Source: JACVRU01 sp040905885
Lineage (GTDB): Bacteria > Actinomycetota > Thermoleophilia > Gaiellales > Gaiellaceae
DNA: 16,015 nucleotides
Reading direction: 5' to 3'
NCBI GenBank assembly: GCA_040905885.1
Contig: JBBDQR010000165.1
Span: forward strand, 1-16,015
This document shows, piece after piece, positions 7,893 to 14,895 of the stretch. Made by a program: the position numbers and the translations under genes. The notes under the pieces are model-generated. The model was not told the DNA's origin, did no database searches, and saw only the letters and a list, made by a program, of their open reading frames with translations. The stretch's first letter is position 1, and each line of letters begins with the position of its first letter.

Positions 7893-7921
7893 TTCACAAA
7901 CCTGCGGCAAGGGCGTATAAC
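7893..7921 (+). promoter_or_regulatory. Sigma-70-type promoter of the MerR-like gene
   Basis: TTCACA at 7893-7898 (five of six bases of the -35 consensus) and TATAAC at 7916-7921 (five of six of the -10 consensus) are separated by exactly 17 bases. This is the best-formed promoter in the window. It predicts a start near 7928 and a leader of about 38 bases, holding a small GGCC-TTCT-GGCC hairpin at 7933-7944. A second motif, GTACCCTTC at 7887-7895, overlaps the -35 and resembles sites before gyrB and nfeD. Confidence 0.65.
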
Positions 7922-7965
7922 TCAGACGCGGGGGCCTTCTGGCCGGCATTCGAAAGTAGTGGGAC

Positions 7966-8283
7966 ATGGCTGTCAGTAGACAAGTCGATCTTTTAGAACC
8001 GATAAATCTGGCCGAGCGCCTCGACAAGGTCGAGCTCTACCTCGGCCAGGTGTGCCAGATCGCCGGGATCTCGAAGATGCAGCTCGACTACTGGACGAAC
8101 AAGGCCCAGATCCCCACGAAGGGCAAGAAGCAGCGCATCTACGACATCGAGGCGCTCGAGCTCGTGATGCTGATCAAGCAGGCGAAGGACAAGGGCCTGA
8201 ACCTGAGCGCGGCGATTGATGCCGCCAAGCACTACCGCGAGCGGGAGAAGGTCGCCGCCGCGGCGATGGACGTGCTCGCCTAG
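7966..8283 (+). CDS. Small MerR-like helix-turn-helix protein
   Basis: This 105-residue protein has a MerR-type winged-helix core at about residues 25-80. YLGQVCQIAGISKMQLDYW is the helix-turn-helix, followed by a basic wing (KGKKQR) and an IYDIEALELVMLIKQAKDKG helix. A short helix containing AAIDAAKHYRERE follows. There is no long dimerisation coiled coil and no effector domain, so it is a minimal DNA-binding protein, perhaps regulating a neighbour or acting as an excisionase-like factor. ATG at 7966 is the only sensible start, although no good Shine-Dalgarno site is visible. The first 13 codons include AGA (codon 5), TTA (codon 10) and ATA (codon 13), all rare in such GC-rich DNA. It has its own promoter, and its TAG directly abuts the stop of the convergent galT-like gene. 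Target and role are unknown. Confidence 0.85.
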   Translation: MAVSRQVDLLEPINLAERLDKVELYLGQVCQIAGISKMQLDYWTNKAQIPTKGKKQRIYDIEALELVMLIKQAKDKGLNLSAAIDAAKHYREREKVAAAAMDVLA

Positions 8284-9069
8284 CTAGGTCGCCCGGAGCC
8301 TCGCCGCGGCCTCCTCGGGCGGGACCGCGTTCACGTAGATCCCCGCGCCGAGCTCCACGCCGGCGAGCACGGCCCGTCGCGGGAGCACCTCGAGGTGCCA
8401 GTCGTCCGAGTCGTGCAGCCAGGCGTTCAGCGGCACGTCGGCATCGACCGCGCGAAGCCGCCGGACGGCGTCGCCAAGCAGGACGAGCGCGGCCGGCAGC
8501 AGCGCGTCGGTGAAGGCGCCGGAGCGTGGCCCCGCGGGCGCTAGCACCAGCTCGTAGGGCAGCCGGCTCGCGTATGGGCACGCAAGCACGAGCCCGTCGC
8601 GCTCGGCGACCACGCTCCAGCGCTTGCGATCGACGCGATGCGCCGTCTCCGGGGGCGCGCCGTCCAGCCAGACGAGCTGCGAGTGCGTGTGCTCGCGGCT
8701 CGCTCCGGCCTCCCTGCCCTCGTTGACGAGCGCGTGGAGATACCCGGCCGGCTCCGCCTCGCGCCGCCGTCGCCACGCCTCCGCGACGAGCGCCAGCTGC
8801 TCCTCGCCGAGCTCTGCGACGGAGCGGACGTGCTCCGGCGAGTGGACGACGACCTCCTGCCGCTCGAAGGCCGGGTAGAGATTGGGGAAGGCGCGCACTC
8901 GCCAGGGATCGCCGAGCCGCAGCGTCTCGGGCGGCGTCCGGTCCTCGCGGCCCGCGCAGAACGGGCACTCGTCCTCGGGGACGTGGCCTCCGCCTGGCCG
9001 TTCAGCACGGCGGGGCGCGACGGCGACGCGCCGGCCGGTGAGCGGATCCTCGCGGAGCTTCCGGCTCAG
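8284..9069 (-). CDS. Short GalT-like hexose-1-phosphate nucleotidyltransferase, apparent CTG start
   Basis: This 261-residue protein belongs to the GalT branch of the HIT superfamily, which moves a nucleotidyl group between sugar phosphates through a uridylyl-histidine. It opens with the family segment KLREDPLTGRRVAVAPRRA. Zinc-type cysteines are C35 and C38 (CPFC), with H80 in HSPEH. The active site reads EHTHSQ, with H127, likely nucleophile H129 and Q131 in place of the classical HPHGQ. The end, GVELGAGIYVNAVPPEEAAARLR, is typical. A GTG at 8898 would drop the CPFC region, and no ATG, GTG or TTG occurs upstream in frame. CTG at 9069 overlaps the upstream TGA as CTGA, a normal coupling arrangement apart from the start codon. 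It is shorter than E. coli GalT (348), so substrate is uncertain: galactose-1-phosphate or another sugar or nucleotide. Confidence 0.82.
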   Translation of the reverse strand: MSRKLREDPLTGRRVAVAPRRAERPGGGHVPEDECPFCAGREDRTPPETLRLGDPWRVRAFPNLYPAFERQEVVVHSPEHVRSVAELGEEQLALVAEAWRRRREAEPAGYLHALVNEGREAGASREHTHSQLVWLDGAPPETAHRVDRKRWSVVAERDGLVLACPYASRLPYELVLAPAGPRSGAFTDALLPAALVLLGDAVRRLRAVDADVPLNAWLHDSDDWHLEVLPRRAVLAGVELGAGIYVNAVPPEEAAARLRAT

Positions 9070-9827
9070 GTCTTGTCGCCGCGGTCCAGGAACGGCGTCA
9101 GCAGGTCGATCGGCGCCGGGAAGACGATCGTGGTCGCATTGGTCGCGCCGATCTCGAGCAGCGTCTGGAGGTAGCGCAGCTGGAGCGCCATCGGCTGCTC
9201 GGTCATCACGAGGGCCGCGTCCTTGAGCCGCTCCGCGGCCTGGAACTCGCCCTCGGCGTTGATCACCTTCGCGCGCCGCTCGCGCTCGGCCTCGGCCTGG
9301 CGGGCCATGGCGCGCTGCATGCTGGCCGGGATCTCGACGTCTTTCACCTCGACGATCGAGACCTTGACTCCCCAGGGCGCGGTCGCCTCGTCGATGATCT
9401 GCTGGAGGATCGCGTTGATCTTGTCCCGCTCGGAGAGCAGCTCGTCGAGCACGTGCTGGCCGAGCACCGAGCGCAGCGTCGTCTGCGAGATCTGCGACGT
9501 CGCGACCATGAAGTTCTCGATCTGGACGATCGCCGCCTTCGGCTCGATGATGCGGAAGTAGGCGACGGCGTTCACCCGGACGGGGACGTTGTCCTTGGTG
9601 ATCACCTCCTGCGGCGGCACGTTGAGCGTGATCGTCCGCAGGTCGACCTTCACCATCCGGTCGATGATCGGGATGAGGATGAACAGGCCCGGGCCCTTCG
9701 GCTCCGGCAGCAGTCGCCCGAGTCGGAAGATGACGCCGCGCTCGTACTCGCGCGCCACCTTGATCGCCGCGAAGAGGAAGAGGATGACGACGAGCGCGAC
9801 GGCTGCGATGACGTAGGCGACGACCAC
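9066..9827 (-). CDS. Slipin/stomatin-like SPFH (band 7) membrane protein
   Basis: The 253-residue protein starts with one transmembrane helix (residues 2-22, VVAYVIAAVALVVILFLFAA). The SPFH domain follows, with EYERGVIFRLGRL, PGLFILIPIIDRM, DLRTITLNVPPQEVITKDNV and RSVLGQHVLDELLSERD. An alanine- and glutamate-rich helix (MARQAEAERERRAKVINAEGE) then promotes oligomerisation in the family. Slipins form large ring assemblies that organise inner-membrane domains. GTG at 9827 follows the nfeD TAG by one base, with AGGA (minus strand, 9841-9838) 10 bases upstream. Pairing with a NfeD protease is the usual bacterial and archaeal arrangement and supports a role in membrane-protein quality control. 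The last codons overlap the galT-like start by four bases. Confidence 0.93.
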   Translation of the reverse strand: MVVAYVIAAVALVVILFLFAAIKVAREYERGVIFRLGRLLPEPKGPGLFILIPIIDRMVKVDLRTITLNVPPQEVITKDNVPVRVNAVAYFRIIEPKAAIVQIENFMVATSQISQTTLRSVLGQHVLDELLSERDKINAILQQIIDEATAPWGVKVSIVEVKDVEIPASMQRAMARQAEAERERRAKVINAEGEFQAAERLKDAALVMTEQPMALQLRYLQTLLEIGATNATTIVFPAPIDLLTPFLDRGDKT

Positions 9828-9828
9828 G

Positions 9829-11106
9829 CTAGGGCGATCCTACTCGGCGCACCTCGAGCGTGAGGGAGTCATCGACCCTGACGACCTCCACCGGCTCGCC
9901 CGGGACGAGCTCCGAGTCGTCGACGGTGCGCGCGCGCCAGAGCTCGCCGTTCGCGAAAACCTGCCCGCCGTAGCGCGCCGTACCCGTCATGCCGACGACG
10001 CTGTGCGCGCCGACCTCGGCCGGCCGCCGGCGTGCCTGCACGACCTTCGTCAGCGCAACGGCGGTGATCAGGCCGATTGTGCCCGCGATTCCGACGGCGA
10101 CCGCCAGCGAGACGTCGTACAGCGGACCGGCGGGATCGAACAGGATCAGCGCGCCGAAGACGAAGGAGACTGCTCCTGCGAGCGTGAGCGCGCCGTGGCT
10201 CGTGACGACCAGGTCCGCGACGAAGAACCCGAGCGCGAGCAGCATCAGCAGGATCCCGGCCCAGCTGATCGGCAGCACCTGGAGGCCGAACAGGCCGAGG
10301 ACGAGGCAGATCGCGCCCACCGTGCCCGGGAAGATCAGCCCGGGGTTGTAGAGCTCGAGCGTGATCCCCAGCAGCCCGATCGACATCAGCAGGACGATGA
10401 TGTTCGGGTCGATGACGGTGTCGAGGATGCGCTTCCAGAGGGACATCTCGACGTTGACGATCTCCGCGCCGGCGGTGTGGAGGACGAGCCCCTTCGGCTG
10501 CGAGCGCCGGCCGTCGACCTCCTCGAGCAGCGCCGGCAGCGTCGCGGCGACCACGTCGATCACGTTCTGGTCGAGCGCCTCCCGCGCGGTCAGGTTCGAG
10601 CCGACGCGGACGGCCTGCTCGGCCCAGTCGCCGTTCCGCCCGTGCTCCTCCGCGATCGCGCGCAGCGACTTGGCGGCGTCGTTGACGACCTTGCGCTTGA
10701 GGTCGGAGGGGATCTCGCCGCCGCCGACGGCGACCGGCGTCGACGAGCCGAGGTTCGACTGGGGCGCCATCCCGAGCGCGTCGGCGGCCTGCGCGATCCA
10801 GACACCGGCCGAGGCCGCGCGGGCGCCGGTCGGCACGTAGACGATCACCGGCACCGTCAGGGCCAGCTCCTTCTGGTAGATGTCGCGCATCGACTCGGAC
10901 AGGCCGCCGGGCGTGTCGAGGACGATCACGGCCGCGTCGAACCCGTCCCGCTCGGCCCGCTCGAGCTCGCCGACGACGTAGTCCGCCGTGACGGGGTTGA
11001 CGTCGTTGTCGAAGTGGATCGCCAGCACGCGCGGCGTCTGCGCGGCGGCGGCCGGAAGGACGACGAGAGCCGCGATCAGAGCCGGGAGGACTCGTAAGGA
11101 TTTCAT
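9829..11106 (-). CDS. NfeD-family membrane-bound serine protease (ClpP-like, long form)
   Basis: The 425-residue protein has a signal sequence or first membrane helix (MKSLRVLPALIAALVVLPAAAAQ). A ClpP-fold domain follows to about residue 210, with DTPGGLSESM and the catalytic-type Ser99 in AASAGVWIA. Lys139 in KRKVVNDAAKSLR is the likely base, because archaeal NfeD proteases use a Ser-Lys dyad. Four to five membrane helices span about 235-358. The C-terminal NfeD OB-fold runs from 368 (VVGMTGTARYGG) to the end. An upstream extension is open in this frame, but it lacks family character and would run into the divergent amidase, so ATG at 11106 before the signal peptide is chosen. No strong ribosome site is visible. 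It heads the operon with the slipin, its usual partner. Confidence 0.92.
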   Translation of the reverse strand: MKSLRVLPALIAALVVLPAAAAQTPRVLAIHFDNDVNPVTADYVVGELERAERDGFDAAVIVLDTPGGLSESMRDIYQKELALTVPVIVYVPTGARAASAGVWIAQAADALGMAPQSNLGSSTPVAVGGGEIPSDLKRKVVNDAAKSLRAIAEEHGRNGDWAEQAVRVGSNLTAREALDQNVIDVVAATLPALLEEVDGRRSQPKGLVLHTAGAEIVNVEMSLWKRILDTVIDPNIIVLLMSIGLLGITLELYNPGLIFPGTVGAICLVLGLFGLQVLPISWAGILLMLLALGFFVADLVVTSHGALTLAGAVSFVFGALILFDPAGPLYDVSLAVAVGIAGTIGLITAVALTKVVQARRRPAEVGAHSVVGMTGTARYGGQVFANGELWRARTVDDSELVPGEPVEVVRVDDSLTLEVRRVGSP

Positions 11107-11133
11107 CAGGGAAGGGGCGGATCCCTTGAGTGA

Positions 11134-11145
11134 GAAGGGTACCCC
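11134..11145 (-). promoter_or_regulatory. Candidate -10 region of the nfeD operon
   Basis: On the minus strand, GTACCCTTC runs from 11142 to 11134, giving TACCCT as a TANNNT-type -10 at 11141-11136. This lies 29 bases before the nfeD ATG. It is centred on the perfect palindrome GGGTACCC (11137-11144) within the 67-base gap shared with the divergent amidase. No clear -35 box is seen. The assignment is tentative and rests mostly on the same motif upstream of gyrB and the MerR-like gene. Confidence 0.35.
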
Positions 11146-11173
11146 CAGGCACCCTGGCCGAGGGTCACCAGTG

Positions 11174-13270
11174 ATGAAGCTCGTTCGCGCAGCCCTCCTG
11201 CTCCTGCTCGCCTCCCCTGCCGCCGCCCAGGCGGCGGGGCCGACGATGGTCGCCCGCGACGTCCCGCTCGTCGCGGCGCAGCGGCAGCTCGCCGGCGTCT
11301 CGGCGCCCCGCTTCACGATGGTCGGGCTGCACTGGCAGGGCCGCGGCAGCGTCGCCTTCCGCACGCGCGGGCTGGACGCGAGGTGGAGCTCGTGGCGGCC
11401 GGCGGCGCCCGAGGACGAGGACCGGCCCGACCTCGGCGCCCGCGAGCGCACCGTGCCCGGCTGGGAGATCGGCAACCCGTACTGGGCCGGGCCGTCCGAC
11501 CGGCTCCAGGTTCGGACGAAGGGGAAGGTGCGGCGGGTCCGCGCCTTCTACCTCTGGAGCCCGGCCGAGAGCGTCCCGCCGCGGACGCTGTCGCTCGCCG
11601 CCGCCCCCGCGATCGTGCCGCGGCTGTCCTGGGGAGCGAACGAGTCGATCCGGCGCGCAGGCCCGTACTACGCGGAGAGCCTGCGCTTCGCGATCGTCCA
11701 CCACACCGCCGGGTCGAACAACTACAGCCGCGCCGAGTCGGCCGCGATCGTACGCGGCATCCAGGCCTACCACGTCAAGGCGAACGGCTGGAACGACCTC
11801 GGTTACAACTTCCTCGTCGACAAGTACGGCCAGGTCTTCGAGGGCCGCTACGGCGGCCTCGAGCAGAACGTCGTCGGCGCGCACGCGGAGGGCTTCAACA
11901 CCGGCTCGGTCGGCGTGGCCGTGATCGGGACGTACACGGGCTCGGGCATCAGCGCCGCGGCGCGCGACTCGCTCGCGCTGCTGATCGCGTGGCGGCTCGA
12001 CGTCGCGCACGTAGATCCGCTCGCGACCCTCTCCTGGCCGTCCGGCGGCAACGCGCGCTTCCCGCGCGGCGTGCCCGTCTTCCTGCGCACCGTCTCCGGC
12101 CATCGGGACACGGGGTTCACGGAGTGTCCCGGCGATGCCCTCTACGCGCAGCTGAACGACCTCGCCGGGCGAATCGGCCAGACCGGGCTGCCGAAGCTGT
12201 ACGCGCCGGCGGCGAGGGGCTCGCTGGGCGGACCGATCCGCTTCACGGGCCGGCTCTCGAGCGCGCTCCCCTGGACGGTCGCCGTGACCGACTCGTCCGG
12301 CAACCGGATCGCCTCCGGGGCGGGGACGGGCGCCGCCGTGGACTGGACCTGGGACGCGACCTCGGCTCCCGTGGGCGTGTACAGCTGGACGATGGAGGCC
12401 GGCCCGACGGTTCGCGGCGCGCGAGGGACGATCGGCGGCAAGACCGGGGCGCTCTCCCTGACGCGCGTGACGGCCGAGCCGGCCGTCGTCTCGCCGAACG
12501 GGGACGGCCACGCCGACTCGACCGCGATCGCGTTCGTGCTCGGCGCGCCGGCGACCGTCAGCGCGCGGCTGCTCGACGCCCAGGGCGCCGTCGTCTCGAC
12601 GCTGCTCGCGCCCGAGCCGCGGACGGCCGGCGAGCAGGCGGTGCGCCTGTCCCCCGACGCCGTTCCCGACGGCGCGTACCGCGTGATGATCGTGGCGCAG
12701 AACGGGGGCGGCAAGGAGGTGACCGCCGAGGTGCCGGTCACCGTGACCCGGGCGCTCGGGTATCTCGGGGCCTCCGACGCGACCTTCTCGCCCAACGGCG
12801 ACGGGCGCCTGGACCGGATCAGGTTCTCGTTCCTGCTCGGTTCCTCCGCCGCCGTCCGCGTGCGAGTCGTCCGCGGCCAGGCCTGGGTGGCCACGCTCGC
12901 GAACGGCCAGCGCTCCCCGGGGGAGCAGATCGTCGAGTGGGACGGCCGCAAGCCGCACGGGAGGCTGCGGGACGGCGACTACGAAGTCGAGGCCACGGCC
13001 ACCACCGACCTGGGACAGGTCTCCCAGCGGGCCGCTTTCAGCGTCGACACGCGCGCCCCGTCGGCCAGGCTCTTCTCGCTGCGGCCGCTGCGCGTGCGCG
13101 TGCTCGAGCCCGTGCGGTTGATCGTGCAGCTGAACGGCCGCTGGAGCGCGATCGACCGCAAGCGCGCGGGCTTGGTCCCGATCCCGTCGTCCGCCGTGGT
13201 GCGAAGCCTGCGCGTCGTCGCCCAGGACGCCGCCGGCAACCGGAGCGAGCCGGTCAGCTACCGGCGCTGA
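11174..13270 (+). CDS. Secreted N-acetylmuramoyl-L-alanine amidase (PGRP/amidase_2) with FlgD-like repeats
   Basis: This 698-residue exported enzyme should cleave the bond between muramic acid and the peptide stem in peptidoglycan. A signal peptide (KLVRAALLLLLASPAAAQA) is followed by a beta-rich N-terminal domain to about 150. The amidase domain spans about 153-340: VPRLSWGANES, the zinc site with H176 or H177 (VHHTAG), H310 (SGHRDTGF) and C318 (ECPGDALY), and YHVKANGWNDLGYNFLVDKY. The rest is Ig-like modules of the FlgD/CHU_C type, two of them marked by SPNGDG at residues 440 and 539. These probably serve as wall- or surface-binding spacers. No sortase motif or C-terminal membrane helix is seen. 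GAGGG at 11160-11164 supports ATG at 11174, though GTG at 11171 is possible. It diverges from nfeD, and its last 17 bases overlap birA. Confidence 0.92.
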   Translation: MKLVRAALLLLLASPAAAQAAGPTMVARDVPLVAAQRQLAGVSAPRFTMVGLHWQGRGSVAFRTRGLDARWSSWRPAAPEDEDRPDLGARERTVPGWEIGNPYWAGPSDRLQVRTKGKVRRVRAFYLWSPAESVPPRTLSLAAAPAIVPRLSWGANESIRRAGPYYAESLRFAIVHHTAGSNNYSRAESAAIVRGIQAYHVKANGWNDLGYNFLVDKYGQVFEGRYGGLEQNVVGAHAEGFNTGSVGVAVIGTYTGSGISAAARDSLALLIAWRLDVAHVDPLATLSWPSGGNARFPRGVPVFLRTVSGHRDTGFTECPGDALYAQLNDLAGRIGQTGLPKLYAPAARGSLGGPIRFTGRLSSALPWTVAVTDSSGNRIASGAGTGAAVDWTWDATSAPVGVYSWTMEAGPTVRGARGTIGGKTGALSLTRVTAEPAVVSPNGDGHADSTAIAFVLGAPATVSARLLDAQGAVVSTLLAPEPRTAGEQAVRLSPDAVPDGAYRVMIVAQNGGGKEVTAEVPVTVTRALGYLGASDATFSPNGDGRLDRIRFSFLLGSSAAVRVRVVRGQAWVATLANGQRSPGEQIVEWDGRKPHGRLRDGDYEVEATATTDLGQVSQRAAFSVDTRAPSARLFSLRPLRVRVLEPVRLIVQLNGRWSAIDRKRAGLVPIPSSAVVRSLRVVAQDAAGNRSEPVSYRR

Positions 13271-13814
13271 GCCACGCGTCGTAGCGCCGCTCGAGCGCCG
13301 CCAGGACCGCGGCGAGCAGCTCCGCCCGGTCGACCCGCGCACCGCGCTCCACGCGGAGCGATGTGGCCGGGAGACGCATCTCCGGCGGCAGCTGGCCGGC
13401 GGTCTGGTTCGCGTTGACGCCGATCCCGAGCACGACGCGGCCCTCGCTCGCCTCGCCCAGCACGCCCGCGACCTTCCGCCCGCCGAGCAGCACGTCGTTC
13501 GGCTCCTTGACCCGGCCGTCCACGGCTTCCGCCACCGCCTCGGCGGCGAGCACGGTCAGCTCTGGCAGCCGCTCGGCCGGCACGTGCGGCGTCAGGAGGA
13601 GGGAGAAGAGCAGGCTCGTGCCCGGCTCGTCCTCCCAGGTGCGGCCGAGCCGGCCCCGCCCCTCGGTCTGGTGCCCGGCGGCGACCACGGTGCCCTCGGC
13701 GTCCGCGTCCGTCAGCTCGCGCTGCGTCGAGCCGCACGACTCGAGGTACCGGTACGGCCTGCCCAGCCGCCCGGTCAGCAGCGGCTCCACGCGCTCGGGC
13801 GCAAGAGAGTCCAT
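13254..13814 (-). CDS. birA: Biotin--[acetyl-CoA-carboxylase] ligase, catalytic domain only
   Basis: BirA activates biotin to biotinyl-AMP and attaches it to the carrier protein of acetyl-CoA carboxylase. The 186-residue product shows YRYLESCGSTQRELTDADAEG, the biotinyl-AMP loop GRGRLGRTWEDEPGTSLLFS, a variant of KWPNDV reading KEPNDV, GRKVAGVLGEA and VVLGIGVNAN. There is no N-terminal helix-turn-helix, so it is not a BirA-type repressor. It also ends at LERRYDAWLSAGS, where other ligases continue into an SH3-like C-terminal domain of about 50 residues. The missing part is not found in another frame, since the DNA beyond encodes the end of the amidase. ATG at 13814 follows AGAGGGG closely. 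It diverges from the sigma factor gene, 24 bases away. Confidence 0.9.
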   Translation of the reverse strand: MDSLAPERVEPLLTGRLGRPYRYLESCGSTQRELTDADAEGTVVAAGHQTEGRGRLGRTWEDEPGTSLLFSLLLTPHVPAERLPELTVLAAEAVAEAVDGRVKEPNDVLLGGRKVAGVLGEASEGRVVLGIGVNANQTAGQLPPEMRLPATSLRVERGARVDRAELLAAVLAALERRYDAWLSAGS

Positions 13815-13820
13815 GTGCCC

Positions 13821-13832
13821 CTCTACACTAGG
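13821..13832. promoter_or_regulatory. Overlapping divergent -10 elements between birA and the sigma factor
   Basis: The 24-base gap contains CTACACTAG at 13822-13830. It reads TACACT (13824-13829) on the plus strand and TAGTGT (13830-13825) on the minus strand, both of the TANNNT form. Plus-strand initiation 6-10 bases downstream would fall at about 13836-13839, on or just before the GTG of the sigma factor, predicting a leaderless mRNA. The minus -10 lies 10 bases before the birA ATG. No clear -35 is seen in either direction. Confidence 0.4.
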
Positions 13833-13838
13833 CGCCGA

Positions 13839-14456
13839 GTGCAACCGCCTCTCAGGAAGCCCCGTCGAATCGCACAACCCCCGCGGCCGGAGCGGCCGCT
13901 GGACTACGAGAGGCTGAGCGATCCCATCTTGGTGAAGCGCGCGAAGGACGGCGACGGCAAGGCGCTGGCCGCGCTCTGCGAGCGGCACGCGGAGAAGGTC
14001 GAGCGGCTTGCCCGCCACCTGCTCGGCGACAACGAGGACGCCCGCGACGCCGCCCAGGAGTCCCTGGCGAAGGTCTGCGTCCGCCTCGCCCAGTTCCGCG
14101 GCGAGTCGCGGTTCTCGACCTGGCTGCACCGGCTGGTCGTGAACACGTGCCGCGACGTCGCCGAGCGGCAGCGGCTGCGACGCTGCGAGGAGCTTCCCGA
14201 CGACACTCGGGCGGCCCCCGACGGCGATCCCGCACGCGCCGCCGCGCTCTCGGAGCTGCGCGCCGAGCTCGGCGAGTCGCTCGCCGGCCTGCCTGGCCGC
14301 CAGGCCGAGGTCGTCGTGCTGAAGGACGCCTTCGAGCTCTCCTTCGACGAGATCTCGGCCCTCGAGGGGATGCCCGTCGGCACGGCCAAGTGCTACGCGC
14401 ACCGTGCGCGCGCGAGGCTTCGGGCCCGGCTCGAAGCCGTCGAGCGCACGGTCTAG
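13839..14456 (+). CDS. ECF-like RNA polymerase sigma factor
   Basis: The 205-residue protein has only sigma regions 2 and 4. Region 2 spans about residues 26-115: DPILVKRAKDGDGKALAALCERH, then ARDAAQESLAKVCVRLAQF and GESRFSTWLHRLVVNTCRD. An acidic linker (PDDTRAAPDGDPA) leads to region 4 at about 137-200 (SLAGLPGRQAEVVVLKDAF, SFDEISALEGMPVGTAKCY, then RARARLRARL). This is the layout of extracytoplasmic-function sigma factors. The open frame continues upstream through the birA start, so GTG at 13839 is chosen. It follows a -10-like TACACT by nine bases and gives a short basic, proline-rich leader. No anti-sigma gene is adjacent; fabZ starts 10 bases after the stop and is probably co-transcribed. 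Its regulon is unknown. Confidence 0.9.
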   Translation: MQPPLRKPRRIAQPPRPERPLDYERLSDPILVKRAKDGDGKALAALCERHAEKVERLARHLLGDNEDARDAAQESLAKVCVRLAQFRGESRFSTWLHRLVVNTCRDVAERQRLRRCEELPDDTRAAPDGDPARAAALSELRAELGESLAGLPGRQAEVVVLKDAFELSFDEISALEGMPVGTAKCYAHRARARLRARLEAVERTV

Positions 14457-14466
14457 TGACGTGCTG

Positions 14467-14895
14467 ATGCAGCCGCCCTTCGGACGCGCGGAAATCGAGC
14501 GGATCCTGCCCCACCGCGACCCGATGCTCCTCCTCGACGACGTGCTCGAGCTCGAGCCGGGCTCGCGCGTCGTGGCGCGGAAGGTCGTCACCGAGGCGAA
14601 CTGCGCCGGCCACTTTCCCGGCAACCCGATCATGCCCGGCGTGCTGATGGTCGAGGCGCTCGCGCAGGCCGGCGCCGTGGCGGTGCTCTCGCAAGAGGAG
14701 AACCGCGGCAAGCTCGCGCTCTTCGCCGGGATCGACGATGTCCGCTTCAAGCGGATCGTCCGCCCCGGCGACGAGCTCAGGCTCGAGTGCGACCTGGAGA
14801 CGGTTCGGGGGCCGGTCGGCAGGGGAAAGGCGAGGGCGACGGTGAACGGAGAGCTGGCCGTTCGCGGGACGCTGACCTTCGCGGTGTCCGACTGA
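14467..14895 (+). CDS. fabZ: 3-hydroxyacyl-[acyl-carrier-protein] dehydratase FabZ
   Basis: FabZ removes water from 3-hydroxyacyl-ACP in each round of type II fatty acid synthesis. The 142-residue protein has the hot-dog fold markers IERILPHRDPMLLLDDV, the active-site stretch GHFPGNPIMPGVLMVEALAQ with His49 and Glu63, and GIDDVRFKRIVRPGDEL. Its length is normal for FabZ. ATG at 14467 is used; an in-frame GTG at 14461 would add two residues. No ribosome-binding site is evident, so translation may be coupled to the sigma factor gene ending 10 bases earlier. The link to fabH downstream (43-base gap) supports a lipid-synthesis unit. Confidence 0.94.
   Translation: MQPPFGRAEIERILPHRDPMLLLDDVLELEPGSRVVARKVVTEANCAGHFPGNPIMPGVLMVEALAQAGAVAVLSQEENRGKLALFAGIDDVRFKRIVRPGDELRLECDLETVRGPVGRGKARATVNGELAVRGTLTFAVSD

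Noticed and set aside
6335..7897. 520-codon minus-strand open frame opposite the end of gyrA
   Set aside because: Shadow frame; composition is an antisense image of gyrA.
11107..11475. N-terminal extension of nfeD to 548 residues
   Set aside because: The extension lacks family character and lies opposite the amidase; the signal peptide begins at ATG 11106.
13584..13838. N-terminal extension of the sigma factor
   Set aside because: It overlaps birA on the opposite strand and is low-complexity; sigma homology begins after GTG 13839.
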